Positions 53,460 to 64,000 of a stretch of 64,000 nucleotides of DNA are shown here, piece by piece; the first letter of the stretch is position 1, and each line of letters opens with the position of its first letter. Origin of the DNA: Macrotrachela quadricornifera (Eukaryota; Rotifera; Eurotatoria; Philodinida; Philodinidae); assembly GCA_022393335.1 (NCBI GenBank), contig JAJEKB010021536.1, positions 1 through 64,000 on the forward strand, written 5' to 3'. The translations under genes and the position numbers were made by a program. A model generated the notes under the pieces. That model was given only the letters and a program-made list of their open reading frames with translations. It was not told the DNA's origin and searched no databases.

Positions 53460-56338
53460 ATGGCAGTAAAAAATGATCAAAAACTAAAATTTAGTGACTG
53501 GTCGATGCCCAAACTTAATGATTCTCAAATTCAACGTTCGCTAAATAGCAGTTCGGCTGAGGTCGTAAGTGTAAATCAATCTCATTCCAAAGTTCATCGC
53601 CCAAGAAGGTAAGCAGAGCAGTGAAACCATATAAGAACTTTATTTTTCTATTTTATCCTCGAGATCGAATTTATCAGGCAAGTTAGTAAAATGTTGGCCA
53701 TCAATATCACCATGTATTAAAGGTCTAGTGTTGGGTGTACTTATGAACAGTTTGACATTGGCTGCTGTGATCGCCATCTCGTTGGCACCACGCTACAAAA
53801 CAGGAGTAATTATAACAAATGGTAAATATTTAACTTGTGGAGTTTTTTCTATCCATTTAGAGGTGAATGAGTTCATAAAAATCTGACTTTTTTTTAGAGA
53901 AGAAAAAGGCTTGCTACAATGGGCGATTCATTCCTTATGGTTTTTACTACATTTTAAACAGAAAAATATATCTAAAAATTATCAAAAAATTTGAGTATTA
54001 CGCAGATGTCCTTGAGAATTACACAGTGAAGCACTTTAGTATTGACTTATACAGAGATAGTATTACAAATACAGGCTTAACAGTGCATACTTTATGAGCT
54101 TACAGAAGAGTTTAAACTGGGCTCGGCCGGTTATATCTAGCATTCGGCTACCTCTATTAGTCACAGTACACTGATGGATACTAACAACAAAAAGGAATAA
54201 TGTAAAATTGCACTAGAAAGAGAGTGAAACAAGTGATTTATCACTCGCGTTGAAACTTTTTTCAATTGATTCTCTCCATTTGAGTTCATATTTTGCTGGT
54301 AACTAGGACATATAATGTAAACTAAAACCTCATAAGGAATCATATGATTAGTCTTTCCTTCTTGAATTATGATTATTGTTATTGATTTTTCAATGTATTG
54401 TCGATTATTATGAGAAAATAAATCGAAGAATTTGAAGCTAATATTTTACTCAGAAATATATTTCATGATTTTTCTAATATTCTAAAAATTTCAGCTACGA
54501 TTGATACATTTGGCTTAAAATGTTGATTGTTCAAAAAAGAGTATCTACTTGTTTTCGAATATTTGGCAAGAAAACAGAGTGTTCTCAAACATTTTATCTG
54601 ATTGTAAATAAATTAGCTAATTATACGAAAATATTGATGTAAAGATCTCGTATGTCGTACTTTACAGTAAGATTCTTTGCAGAATTCGAGAAATTTGAGT
54701 GGGATTTTCTTCAAACTTGAAAAATTTGATGGCTCAACTTTCGCTGATTTTGCAAAAATATATTAGACAGCTCTTTCTCGGTTTGGGGAAAATCTAAAGT
54801 ATATGAGTGTTTCTTTTTGATTTCTCAAAAACCTTGGGATAGTTTGTGCAACATCAACTTTTATATTCACACGATTCCAGCATTGTTTTACATATAAAAA
54901 TAATTATATCACAAACTTAGTAAAGAATAAAATTTTTACTGTATATCTTCAACTAGCAATGAACCAAGAATTGTTAGATCAGTGCAAGAAACATCAGAAA
55001 GCCGGCCTGTTTCTAAAACAATGCACAGATGACAAAAGAAAAGTTTTTGACTTTCTCTTCCTTCTGTTTCAGCCTCTTCACACTGCGTCGAGCTTTGATT
55101 GAAACTTTAAAATTTTTTGATCTAGTTTTCTTATAATATTTTCTAACAGTTGGAAATTTACTAAAATCATCATAGAAATATAGTTTCACAGAGTAAAAAT
55201 AAAAATTTCACTTATCAAATCAGAATACAATCTGCTCATAAAATCTAACTAAAATTCTTATTACAGAGGGATTTTGATCTTGAATTTAAAGGGAGTAGAT
55301 CATTCTCTTTCGAACAAAAAAATTCATTTTTCCATTTCATTTTCGCAACATTTAATACATTATTTTTAAAAAAATGGAATAAATCACAAGATGCAACGTG
55401 AAAAAGTTGAAAAAATTTTTAAAACTAAAGTATATAATTAAAATAAATTTTACTCTGTAAACGATTGAGCATTGCACTCTACATTTAATGACATATCCTG
55501 TCTTCTTTAAACAACTTATTAAGTGATGCAAAAATGATATAGCAAAAAGGAAAGTTTTTATGCTAGACAGAGATTTTAATAGTGATCCTTAAAAAAATTT
55601 ACTTTTGTCATAAGACACAATAAAAATACGACATCATCGTCTCTAAAATGTTTTTTTTCTTCCAACGATTTATTCTTCTGAATGTATCATTATCTGTTCA
55701 CTAAATGATAATGAAGTGTAACTTTTTTAGAAGTGCCACCTGGCACAATTCTTCTCTTCAGTGGTAATATATCGGTACTTACTGGTTCGACTCATCGTTG
55801 GTTACTCTGTGATGGATCAGAAGTATCTCGCTCAACATATAAAGACTTATTCAATGTCATAGGTATTATGTATGGATCAGGCAATGGTAATGATACTTTC
55901 AATCTACCCGATTTTCGATCTCGATTTCCATTGGGTAGTAATAGTACGAATGGCGCTCAATTAATTGCCGGTGGTGCTGCTTCACATGTGATAACTGCAG
56001 CAGAATTACCTACTCATTCTCATGATCAGGGCACACTACAAGCAGTCACAGGTGGTAATCACACACATACTTACACTGACCCGGGACATAATCACGGAGG
56101 ATCAACAGATACCGGTCCATTCGGAAGTAGCGGTTCTTCTATGGGAAGTGGTAGTAGTTCAGGTAATGCAGCTGGAAGTCATAACCATATAATTTCTATT
56201 GGTAAAGTAAACATTACAATACACTCAAATGTAAGTCATGGACATTCAGTGTCAGGCTCAACAGGTATGACAGGTGGAAGCCAGCCAATTGACTTGATGC
56301 CACCCTATCAAACAATTCATTATATAATTCGAGCATGA
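53460..56338 (+). CDS. Type II membrane protein with phage tail-collar domain
   Basis: Three exons join in phase: 53460-53608, 53664-53821 and 55731-56338, giving 304 residues. Residues 1-60 are a hydrophilic, probably cytosolic head. CIKGLVLGVLMNSLTLAAVI at about 67-86 starts a single transmembrane helix. After the junction ITNEVPPGTIL comes a phage tail-collar domain: TILLFSGN, RWLLCDGSEVSRSTYKDLF, YGSGNGNDTFNLPDFRSRFP. These blocks are diagnostic of phage tail-fibre tips and bacterial microcystin-dependent-type proteins. The rest is Gly/Ser/His-rich, with repeated H-x-H elements (LPTHSHD, NHTHTY, GSHNH, SHGHS), and ends LMPPYQTIHYIIRA, the usual tail-fibre C-terminus. Phage or bacterial origin with a captured eukaryotic exon for the membrane anchor is inferred. 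It may bind glycans or bacteria outside the cell. Confidence 0.82.
53822..55730 (+). other. Long intron of the tail-collar gene
   Basis: The 1.9-kb intron (GTAAAT to TTTTTTAG) is AT-rich and contains no recognised nested gene. It is far longer than the ~50-60 nt introns common in this window and separates exactly the eukaryotic-looking anchor from the phage-like domain. Confidence 0.6.
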
Positions 56339-56874
56339 AGAACAAACACATATTCTTGCTCTAAATAAAAATAACTCTAACATTAATTTTTCGAAAATAT
56401 TCAGAAGCGACTATCCGAAATTTTTCGTGTTTTTATTTTATACTAGCAAGAGATTTATCATTTTTTTAAAATAAACATTTGTGATTGTCTACTTTTATAT
56501 TGTATGTGTTATTTCATAAAAAAGAATTTGAAATTGCACATCTAATTATGACAATGTAAAGAGTTTTAAAAAAATGTAGAGATTCTTTTTACAATAGAAT
56601 AATAAATATATAGATGTGCAATGGAAAATGTAGTTAAATATTTTGATAAATTAAGTGTGTATAAAAATCATTTATTAACTGTACTATGGTTGCTAAAGAT
56701 TATTTCAATGAGTATGCTTTAAATCAATTTTGTGATAATCTGGCTTGACGTAAACTTTCATCGAAATCATATCTGATTATTTTGTCAAATATTTTTTTAA
56801 AAGGAAATGGCTTCACAGTGTTAAAATAAGGTATAATTAATTATAAAAGCAAAGCATTTAGTAACATAGAGTCT
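56339..56874. other. 3' flank of the tail-collar gene
   Basis: AT-rich. No gene recognised. Confidence 0.45.
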
Positions 56875-57318
56875 AACAATGAAAGTGTCTGTACTGTCTG
56901 TGGGAAAAACGACATATATTCGGGTCAAACTAACAAGATTAAAATATAGACTGCTGCTGGCTTGTCTAGATAGATCATTAAGGGATGTGTCAATGCACTT
57001 TAAATTCAATTATTAACTGTATAAACCACTTTTCAAGTATATCATAAATCTTTTTTTCATTTCGATATTACTTATCTTTCAGAGAACATCGAAATTAATG
57101 TGATTTTAATACTGCTTATATATTTAGAAAAGATTTTTGAAGCCTATTGTTAAGATACACAGTTGATTGTATAAAAAACTACTGTAGAAATTGAATATCT
57201 TCTTCTAAACAAGCTAACAACAGTCTATATTTTAACCTTGTTAGTTCGAAGGTGAAAGCTTTAATTTGGCCCGAATATATGTCATTTTTCTCACGAACAG
57301 TACAAACACCTTCATTGT
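56875..57318. mobile_element. Foldback element, about 440 bp
   Basis: AACAATGAAAGTGTCTGTAC (from 56875) and CAGTACAAACACCTTCATTG (to 57318) face each other. CGACATATATTCGGG pairs with CCCGAATATATGTCA, and AATATAGACTGCTG with CAACAGTCTATATT. The right arm carries about 15 extra bases (57251-57268). The loop is about 240 bp. No coding capacity. Confidence 0.7.
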
Positions 57319-57322
57319 AAGT

Positions 57323-57610
57323 TAAAATTATTATTATCTAAAATACTTTTTGCTAGATCATCAGCTAAAAAACACGCAGTGAATCATTGATTATATGTTA
57401 CTTGTTGCTAGAGCATTCTAGTTTCGAATTTTTTTTAGACAAATTCGACGTTTTAAAGCAACTTCTATATAATAAAATATCAGATATTTCATCTTTAACG
57501 TTATTTATATCTTCTGCACATTTTTTCATTGCAATAAATGTGGATTTGGACGAATATCTTCTAAAATTATTTACTATTCCCGGATCTATAGTAGCACAAA
57601 TAGTGTTCAC
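57323..57610 (-). pseudogene. Truncated, decayed copy of the neighbouring ART-like gene
   Basis: Bases 57323-57480 match the 3' part of the gene at 57766-58533 in the same orientation. TATCTAAAATACTTTTTGCT matches TCTTCTAAAATACTCTTTGC, and TTCGAATTTTTTTTAGAC and AAAGCAACTTCTATATAATA match their counterparts near 57972 and 58003. Frame breaks are present. It then continues as an unrelated open minus-strand stretch (VNTICATIDPGIVNNFRRYS). It looks like a partial tandem duplication that decayed. Confidence 0.6.
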
Positions 57611-57765
57611 AGATTTAAATGCATTATAAAGAAAATTGAAGCTATTGTCTATAACAATAACATCAAAGCAATAAAATCAAATTATATCCATTGTATGAAA
57701 AATATGACATGAATTTTTACTTAAAATTAATTGATTTAATAGTAGAAAAAGTACACTGATATAGT

Positions 57766-58533
57766 TTATATTTTAAAAAATCCCATTAATTGTTCTAAGG
57801 TATTTGTATCATTGTTGATAAATGGAATAGCTGGATCTAAATTAAAATTATTATCTTCTAAAATACTCTTTGCTTGAGTTTCGGTTAAAAAATGAACAAC
57901 AAGTCCATAAGGACGAACATGTTTAGGATCATTGATAATGTAATATTCATTATTAGCACATTCTGGTATTCGAATTTTTTTTGGATGGATACGACATTGT
58001 AAAGCAACATCTATATAATAATGCTTATTATATTGTATTGGTTTCATTAATCGACAACTCTCAAGATTATCGGTCAGATGTTTTATCTTTGGTGTTAAAA
58101 ATATGCCTTTTCCACAATTTTCTTCATTAAATAAAGATGCATTTGGACCAATAACTTTTGAAGTTGTTCCCCATTCACTGTTCGTACCTTGAAAAATTTT
58201 AAAACCTTCGAATGCTATACATTTCAACACTTCTAATACATCACGTCGAAGTCCATGAAACCCAACAGCCCATTCACCTGGAGCATTATCACATGCAAGC
58301 CATTGTGCACCACTATTACCAAATTTATCTACATTTAAACCATAACGTATCCAACCTTTAAATGGAGTGTAGTAATCCCATTTACCACGAGTTAATTTTA
58401 GTGGTTCTTCATTACAATATCGAAGATCGCCTTTAACATCAAATAAATCAGATGGAAGTCCAAAAAAGCCTGCTGGATTAAAGGTTTGAATGACACGTTC
58501 AAGATCATTTTCATCCCAATAATTAGCTGACAT
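57766..58533 (-). CDS. Protein with PARP/ART-like motif pattern, function unknown
   Basis: The start is placed at 58533 (MSANYWDENDLERVIQTFNP), because a TATATTTAG acceptor immediately precedes it; a Met 11 codons earlier is in the presumed intron. The product is 255 residues. Features: RGKWDYYTPFKGWIRYGLNV near 62; EWAVGFHGLRRDVLEVLKC near 97; a GF-IFQG segment; CGKGIFLTPKIKHLTDN near 150; YYIDVALQCRIHPKKIRIPE near 178; and RPYGLVVHFLT near 225. The order GFHG, then GKGIFLTP, then a beta-strand with CR and a late hydrophobic strand recalls the ADP-ribosyltransferase/PARP fold (H-G, Y/S-x-T and glutamate strands). The catalytic Glu is not obvious, so this is an inference. There is no signal peptide or membrane segment. 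Confidence 0.55.
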   Translation of the reverse strand: MSANYWDENDLERVIQTFNPAGFFGLPSDLFDVKGDLRYCNEEPLKLTRGKWDYYTPFKGWIRYGLNVDKFGNSGAQWLACDNAPGEWAVGFHGLRRDVLEVLKCIAFEGFKIFQGTNSEWGTTSKVIGPNASLFNEENCGKGIFLTPKIKHLTDNLESCRLMKPIQYNKHYYIDVALQCRIHPKKIRIPECANNEYYIINDPKHVRPYGLVVHFLTETQAKSILEDNNFNLDPAIPFINNDTNTLEQLMGFFKI

Positions 58534-59882
58534 CCTAAATATACATTTGCAATTGCAAAAATTCATAATGAAAATAGCTATGATATTACTTTTTTCAATG
58601 ATTAATATGAGATAATCCTAGTCACATTTCTATAAATATGCGTATTCTCTAATATAAAATGCATTGATAATACGCAAACTTCAGAGAAAAAAGCTCATAT
58701 ATGTTTGTAACTAGATTTTGTTAAAGCGTTGAATATTACTTCTAGTGAAAACAATGAATTAAAAATGTCTGATCATTGAAGTATTTTTAATAAACTAAAG
58801 GTCTCAATATTAAAACTATCTAAAAATAGAGTATTTGAATGAATTTGTGATGTACCAGTAATAAGATACTTCCTTAGAACTTGATTTCAATAGTTTCATT
58901 GAGAAAACTTTTTATGTGGCATTTAAGAAACTACCAAATTCTAAAAAGCTTTAAAAGTCAAAGTATCCATGAAAATGACTTTTTGCTAGCAATTAGAACA
59001 ATGATTAAGGGAAAAATAATTCTACTGAAATATACTCTAAGAAATCTATATAGTTATGTTTTCCAAAGTATATAAATACATACTTTATAATTCAGCGTTG
59101 TTTTTAATATAATTGTATGAGAACTTGTGTAACTTAAATATAAGTTGGAAAAAAACCACCATAGATTGTGTCGTTAAATACATAATGCTGACGAAGTGAA
59201 AAGAACGAAAAGGAAGAAAAAATAAAAGAAAGCAAATAACAATAAAAAAATATATTCGAGACTGATAAATAAAGTGTAGCTTTATCTTATGTTGGAATTT
59301 CTATAAAAATTATACCAATTCTGTCTTGACTGTCACTGGTTCTTTTTTCCAATTGATTTTTGTTGCATACGAATAATTCATTCTTTTTTTTCTATTGTCA
59401 TTCATCAACAATAACTATTATTAACAATTTTTTCAATTTTGTTCGATTTTTTAAAACTTTGGGAATGCTCCATATGCGTCAGACGAATTTCTTTAAAATA
59501 TAACTTGATCAAAATCTATTTAGCATATTACGTTTTCCAATTATTAACAAACTTTTCGAATGAAACAGATATCACTATGAAGAATGACAGATCGAGTTTA
59601 CTTCTTGTTCATTTCTATATTAAGTAACAATGATCGTATACGTTTATCATTTGGAAAATACTAATAAACTTCGCATTTGTCCTATTGTTCCATAACAAAG
59701 AATATATTACACATATTAGTGTTACTGAGTTTCGAATGGAAGTCATACTATGCTGTCACATAAATAGATTTATGAAAAGATAAATATGTTAATATAGTGA
59801 AAACAATTCTTCAATATTTTAGTCCTTGCTCAATGACTACATCCTCTTCGTAACATTCAATAGAAGTTTCTTTGACTTCGCC
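58534..59882. other. Intergenic region
   Basis: No gene recognised; the short frames are unsupported. Promoter of the ART-like gene expected at the left edge. Confidence 0.4.
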
Positions 59883-60635
59883 CTAAGTAGGGTTTGATTG
59901 ATTAACAGCATTAATTAAAACAGCTAAAAACGTATTCCATTCTTCAATCCCTTTCTCTATTTGTTCAATCTCAGTTTCAAGAGGTTTAATAGAAGCATCT
60001 ATAATCGCTTTGGATATATCAGCAGTTGTAAGCGTTTGGAAGACATTCTCTTTAGCTTGTTTCATCTGTGCTAATGTGTTCTTTTGGAGCTGAATAACCA
60101 CATCTACACTGGCCTTGAGTTGCTCAAGAGTAGATTGAGCAAATTGTATGGAGCATTGAAGTTGTTTGTCACCATGAGCTGTTTCGAATGTATCAACGCG
60201 AAATTGTGTGTGCCTATGTAGAACATCAATTTGCGAAGAAGTTAGTTGTTTGAACAAATTTCGTAATTTTTCTATTTCAGAAGTGTTAGTTAATTTATTG
60301 CATTTTTCAGTCATTTCATCTAATTGCTTTTTATAAGAAATTGATTCGGCTTGTGAAGTAGACAGCTGCTGTTGCAAGGAAGTGTGACTTTGTTGCAAAG
60401 TGTTAAATTGCTGTTGTAAAGAAGTATACTGTTGTTCTTTAGGAACAAAAGAAAGACGAAGAATCTCCTTTTGCCAACATGTATTGCAATAGCAATATAC
60501 CCAATTTGATGATTCACCGTATAAGAAGTAGCCGTCTGTAATACCGAGATATCTTCCTGTTTTTTCAAACCCACTACAACCAGTCATATTCGATGAACCC
60601 TGTAAAGCTTTGCTACAAGCATAACATGCCGCCAT
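59883..60635 (-). CDS. Cys-rich N-terminus plus coiled-coil protein
   Basis: The 250-residue frame starts at ATG 60635 (MAACYACSKALQGSSNMTGC), shortly after a TTTATTTTAG acceptor that suggests a 5'-UTR intron. The first 65 residues contain CYAC, a lone C, then VYCYCNTCWQKEI. That is about seven cysteines spaced like a small zinc-binding module. From about residue 75 to 245 the sequence is heptad-rich: LQQQFNTLQQSHTSLQQQLS, SISYKKQLDEMTEKCNKL, a central QFRVDTFETAHGD break, then LKPLETEIEQIEKGIEEW. The layout resembles TRIM/B-box-like scaffold proteins without a recognisable RING. Tandem LQQQ units indicate internal duplication. Likely cytosolic; function unknown. Confidence 0.65.
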   Translation of the reverse strand: MAACYACSKALQGSSNMTGCSGFEKTGRYLGITDGYFLYGESSNWVYCYCNTCWQKEILRLSFVPKEQQYTSLQQQFNTLQQSHTSLQQQLSTSQAESISYKKQLDEMTEKCNKLTNTSEIEKLRNLFKQLTSSQIDVLHRHTQFRVDTFETAHGDKQLQCSIQFAQSTLEQLKASVDVVIQLQKNTLAQMKQAKENVFQTLTTADISKAIIDASIKPLETEIEQIEKGIEEWNTFLAVLINAVNQSNPT

Positions 60636-61549
60636 ATGTCTATGTCTTTCAATCTAAAATAAAGAAATAATTAGACAAAAGGTATTTTAGCTGATAAGGG
60701 TGTAGTGCTAAATTTATAACACCATAGACTTACATCACCAAAATATATAATATGTCAGTAAATCCCATCAGTGAAATGCCAGTCCGTATGAAGTCGATTT
60801 CACTATTAAACGTAGAAAACATTTTGTCATATTCATTACACTCTACTATGTATTAACAGTTTATTAACAACGAAGAGAAAAAGACTTTTGTCACTCGAAA
60901 CAATAGACCTTTATATATTACATTAGGCAACTGATGAAATAAAGCAACACGAGATAAATGTATCACGATACATTTGTAATATACTTGAATGATAAACTGT
61001 GAGAAAGAAATGAAACAACACTCATAGCTGACAAATTATCCATGTGTAGGTAAGATGAAGGAAAGACAACCATTATTTACTTATAATATCTATAATACAT
61101 TTCTTTTCTCTTATGCTACATTTGCACTTTGTGCGATAACAATTCTCTTCGTTAGACATCTTCAAAAAGATACTAGACACGAAAAAATTTGGATGAGAAG
61201 TTAATATAATATAATTGATAATGTGACAGAAATTGTACATTGTAAAAAAAAAAAGAGATACACACAATTTTATCTGTATAATAGATCAATTGTATTCTAT
61301 TGTATTATTATTCTTATATTATATTTTATCAAATACTGTCATCATGCATGTTTAAGAGTCACACATTATGCGACCAAAACAATACGAGAAATTCATGATT
61401 TACCTTTCAAATATCTTCTACTAATAATTTTATTGTTAACCCTTAAAAGTCGAAAGGACTATTTCTTATAACAGGAGGAAACTAGACACAAAAATAAAGA
61501 TTATAGACTCTCAGTATACTCATACTAGGATTAATAAGCGTTACCTTGC
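60636..61549. other. Intergenic region
   Basis: Contains the presumed 5' UTR and promoter of the coiled-coil gene. No other gene recognised. Confidence 0.4.
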
Positions 61550-61752
61550 TTTTCTGCTAGAGATACGCACTGCCCTTTAGGAAATTCATTGGGTCTTGTA
61601 AAAACGTGAAAGGTAATTATTTTAATCTGAAATTTTCACACAAAATGGATGCTTTCTTGTTGAGATATTTAATAGCCAAAATAATCAGTCACCTTTTGCA
61701 AAAACCTACCTGAAATCGCTTTTTTTTGCAATACTCTATCTCTAGCAGAAAA
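61550..61752. mobile_element. Short MITE-like element with 16-bp perfect terminal inverted repeats
   Basis: TTTTCTGCTAGAGATA (61550-61565) and TATCTCTAGCAGAAAA (61737-61752) are exact reverse complements, bounding 203 bp without coding capacity. No clear target-site duplication is seen. Confidence 0.6.
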
Positions 61753-62371
61753 TAATCATTGTTGCTAAAAACTTCAGAGCATTCTAAATATTAATAGAAC
61801 TACGCATGAATAAAAACTTACAAAATGATTTCATCAAATACTTTGATGCTATTTTTAAGAACATTCCGTCATATAAACAAGGCTTCACTTTTCATTTATG
61901 ATTACACAAAAATTTAAGAAAAAAAACGTAGCATTGACAGTCATTTGAAACTTATATTTTGATCTTGATATGACCTCCAAGATCCTCGTAGTTTAGAAAA
62001 AATATTGGTTTCCTTATACAAAATCTTATTGCAGTTATAGCAATGTCTACTGGAGTTTTTTTTTCCTTCAAAAAGTCAAATCATTTTTATTTTTACAATG
62101 TTTCAAATATGTAAAAAAAGATTATTGTACAAATTTCTTCCGACAACAGTTTTGTATATTTTATACTTTATTCACTGTATTATTTTGTCTGAATATAAAA
62201 TAAGTAAAATACTAACATTTCATTAAATATATGATTTATCACATTGTAAAACAAAGATTTATAAAAAAAATTAATTTCAATATTCATTCATTAATATAAA
62301 ATGCATTTGATAATTTATATTCTGAATTTAAAAAAAAAGAAAACGAAAAGAAAATGAATTATTATTTCTAT
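61753..62371. other. Intergenic spacer
   Basis: Lies downstream of the SOCS-box gene. No gene recognised. Confidence 0.45.
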
Positions 62372-63811
62372 TCAATTAACTGGTGGTGGTGGTATACTTG
62401 AATTCCAAACGGGTTCATTTTGTGGTTGTGTTGATTCAACAAATTTTTCTGGATCATTAAGTAATAATTGTAAATTATATGTTAAATAAATTTTATTTGT
62501 ATCAGATATTTCTTTTAATTGATTAATTTGTGAAAGTATATGTTGATTAGTATTTTGAGCAAATATTGAACGAATTTTCATTCGACATAATTGTTTCAAT
62601 CGAAATCCTCTTCTCATACGTTCACGAATTTGATGAAATAATGGTTCTAATATAGATGCATTGTGTTGATCATCATTTCGTGACCTAATACAAAATATAA
62701 TAAGTAAATTAAATCAGTTTATTTAAATATTTACATATTAAATTCCTGTTGTTGTTGATCTAAATATCGTTGAAAACCTTCTGTTTCACATAATGGTTCA
62801 ATAATATCAATAATATTTACACGTATATTTGGTACTTTTAAATAAATTGTAAAACATATTTGAATAATTTGTGAAAAATATTTTTCAATATTAAATAAAC
62901 GTACAATTAATAATTGTGATAGATAAACTCTTGCAACTGAATATGATTGATTAATTCCAGTTGGCCATAAAACATGAAAAAATGTTTCCATATTTGTTAA
63001 TGATAATAAATTTCCTTGTTGTGATGATAACAAATAATAAAGTTCATCTAAAAATGCTGAATGACATGTTAATGGTAAAAAAACACAACCAATAATAAGT
63101 GCACGTAATATTGATCGTTGTGAAGATATTTGATTATTAAGACGAAATACAAGTCGACGATAAAGTGAACGTGATGATATATTATAAAAATATCGAGCTT
63201 TTAAAGAAAAAAAAAAAACATTTTTTTTTATTTTTGAGACAAACAATAAAGTTCTTTTTTTTTACCAGCATCTTGAAGAAATAAATCAATTTTTGATTGA
63301 TCAGATTCTGATTGATCTCTTATTAATGGAAATTGTAATATTGATGTACTTTCAATAATAGACATTATTTGTATTTGTAATTTTATTGGATATGATATAA
63401 AATGATCAGTTAAATCAGCATAAACAATTTTATTTAAATATTTTTCTATTAATATTTTATATTTCTTATCAATATATAATTCAATTAATTCATCAAGAAA
63501 TGATATAAAATAATGAACACGTTCATAATATTTATTTGAACAAAGTATACCTATTTCAGCTACAGTTGATAAAAATAATGATCTTTCATATAATAAATAC
63601 ATTTCAGCTATATTTTTTAATGAATCTAAATAAGATGGATAAATCATTTCTGACATTGATATAGATATATCTTTATTCTATAAAAAAAAACAAACATAGA
63701 ATTTAAATTTAAATAAATAAAATAACTAACATCAAGAAGATCATCGGCAAATTGACGAGCACATTCAATAGGTGTTAAATAAATCGGTTGTTGTTGTATT
63801 AAAATTTCCAT
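62372..63811 (-). CDS. SOCS-box protein
   Basis: Four exons join in phase: 63811-63731, 63677-63266, 63197-62735 and 62684-62372, giving 422 residues. Introns are 50-70 nt. The N-terminal 300 residues are helical and Leu/Ile-rich, for example SLKNIAEMYLLYERSLFLST, LDELIELYIDKKYKILIEKY and ILRALIIGCVFLPLTCHSAF. They may be strongly diverged ankyrin-type or other alpha-solenoid repeats. Near residue 345 LKQLCRMKIRSIFAQNTNQH, followed by KIYLTYNLQLLL, matches the SOCS-box pattern (L-x-x-L-C-R-x-x-I-R, then a Leu-rich Cul5-box part). SOCS boxes recruit Elongin B/C and a cullin-RING ubiquitin ligase, so it is probably a substrate receptor. The tail is proline-rich (SSIPPPPVN). The substrate is unknown. 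Confidence 0.68.
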
Positions 63812-64000
63812 TATTCAAAAAAATAGATCTAGAAGAACAGATTTTTTTTTGCAGGAAATTCAAGGTTTTATTTTATTTGTCATTTTTTATTTCCAATCAT
63901 TAACAAAATGTCGCTAATAGTTTGAAAAAAAAAGATGTCACTGTATTAATTTAATAAATATTTCGAATTCTTTCTTTTCTTATTTTGATAAAAAATTTTC
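63812..64000. other. 5' flank of the SOCS-box gene
   Basis: AT-rich sequence to the window edge. The promoter of the minus-strand gene is expected here; nothing else seen. Confidence 0.4.

Noticed and set aside
1..64000. CRISPR arrays, bacterial operons, ribosome binding sites, tRNA and rRNA genes
   Set aside because: The window is eukaryotic. No regularly spaced repeats with unique spacers were found, and no convincing tRNA arm pattern or rRNA core was seen by eye.

Overview
This is a eukaryotic, strongly AT-rich window. Coding exons are separated by very short GT-AG introns (about 49-60 nt) and also by a few long ones. The mix of genes suggests a bdelloid rotifer or a close relative: fragments of a large rhodopsin-like receptor family, FLYWCH-type zinc-finger debris, small DxNxDGxIGG calcium-loop proteins, F-box and SOCS-box genes, and several genes of bacterial, phage or fungal flavour that carry eukaryotic introns or signal peptides. 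The taxon is inferred from gene content; no rRNA or marker gene is present.

Layout, left to right. 0-9 kb: a 3' terminal exon of an unknown gene, a FLYWCH zinc-finger relic, a leucine-rich-repeat fragment, a small calcium-loop protein, an unknown five-exon gene, an ethanolamine/choline kinase, and a receptor pseudogene. 9-13 kb: a large single-exon NIDO-AMOP-VWD surface protein. 14-21 kb: two decayed copies of an NmrA-like NAD(P)-binding gene, a four-helix claudin/PMP22-like membrane protein, and a second receptor pseudogene. 22-28 kb: a secreted DOPA 4,5-dioxygenase-like protein, a hAT-like non-autonomous element, and a seven-exon ubiquitin-conjugating-enzyme (UBC) protein with a long unknown C-terminal part. 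28-36 kb: a PLP-dependent group II decarboxylase split by a 1.36-kb intron, and a possible solo LTR or promoter. 36-40 kb: a repeat-dense block (21-bp minisatellite, foldback elements, AT-rich repeats).

40-47 kb holds the most unusual locus. Eleven exons with mutually consistent phases can be read as one gene joining a Tudor domain to a class I SAM-dependent methyltransferase. It has an alternative in-frame terminal exon that would give a Tudor-only product, and three separate foldback elements sit in its introns. 47-53 kb: degenerate coding debris and an F-box protein. 53-56 kb: a three-exon type II membrane protein whose outer part is a phage tail-collar domain. 57-64 kb: a protein with a PARP/ART-like motif pattern beside a truncated copy of itself, a Cys-rich coiled-coil protein, and a four-exon SOCS-box protein.

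The genes do not form a pathway and there are no operons. The window looks like accessory, repeat-rich sequence with gene decay and probable horizontal acquisitions. All domain calls come from reading motifs by eye; no database search was possible.
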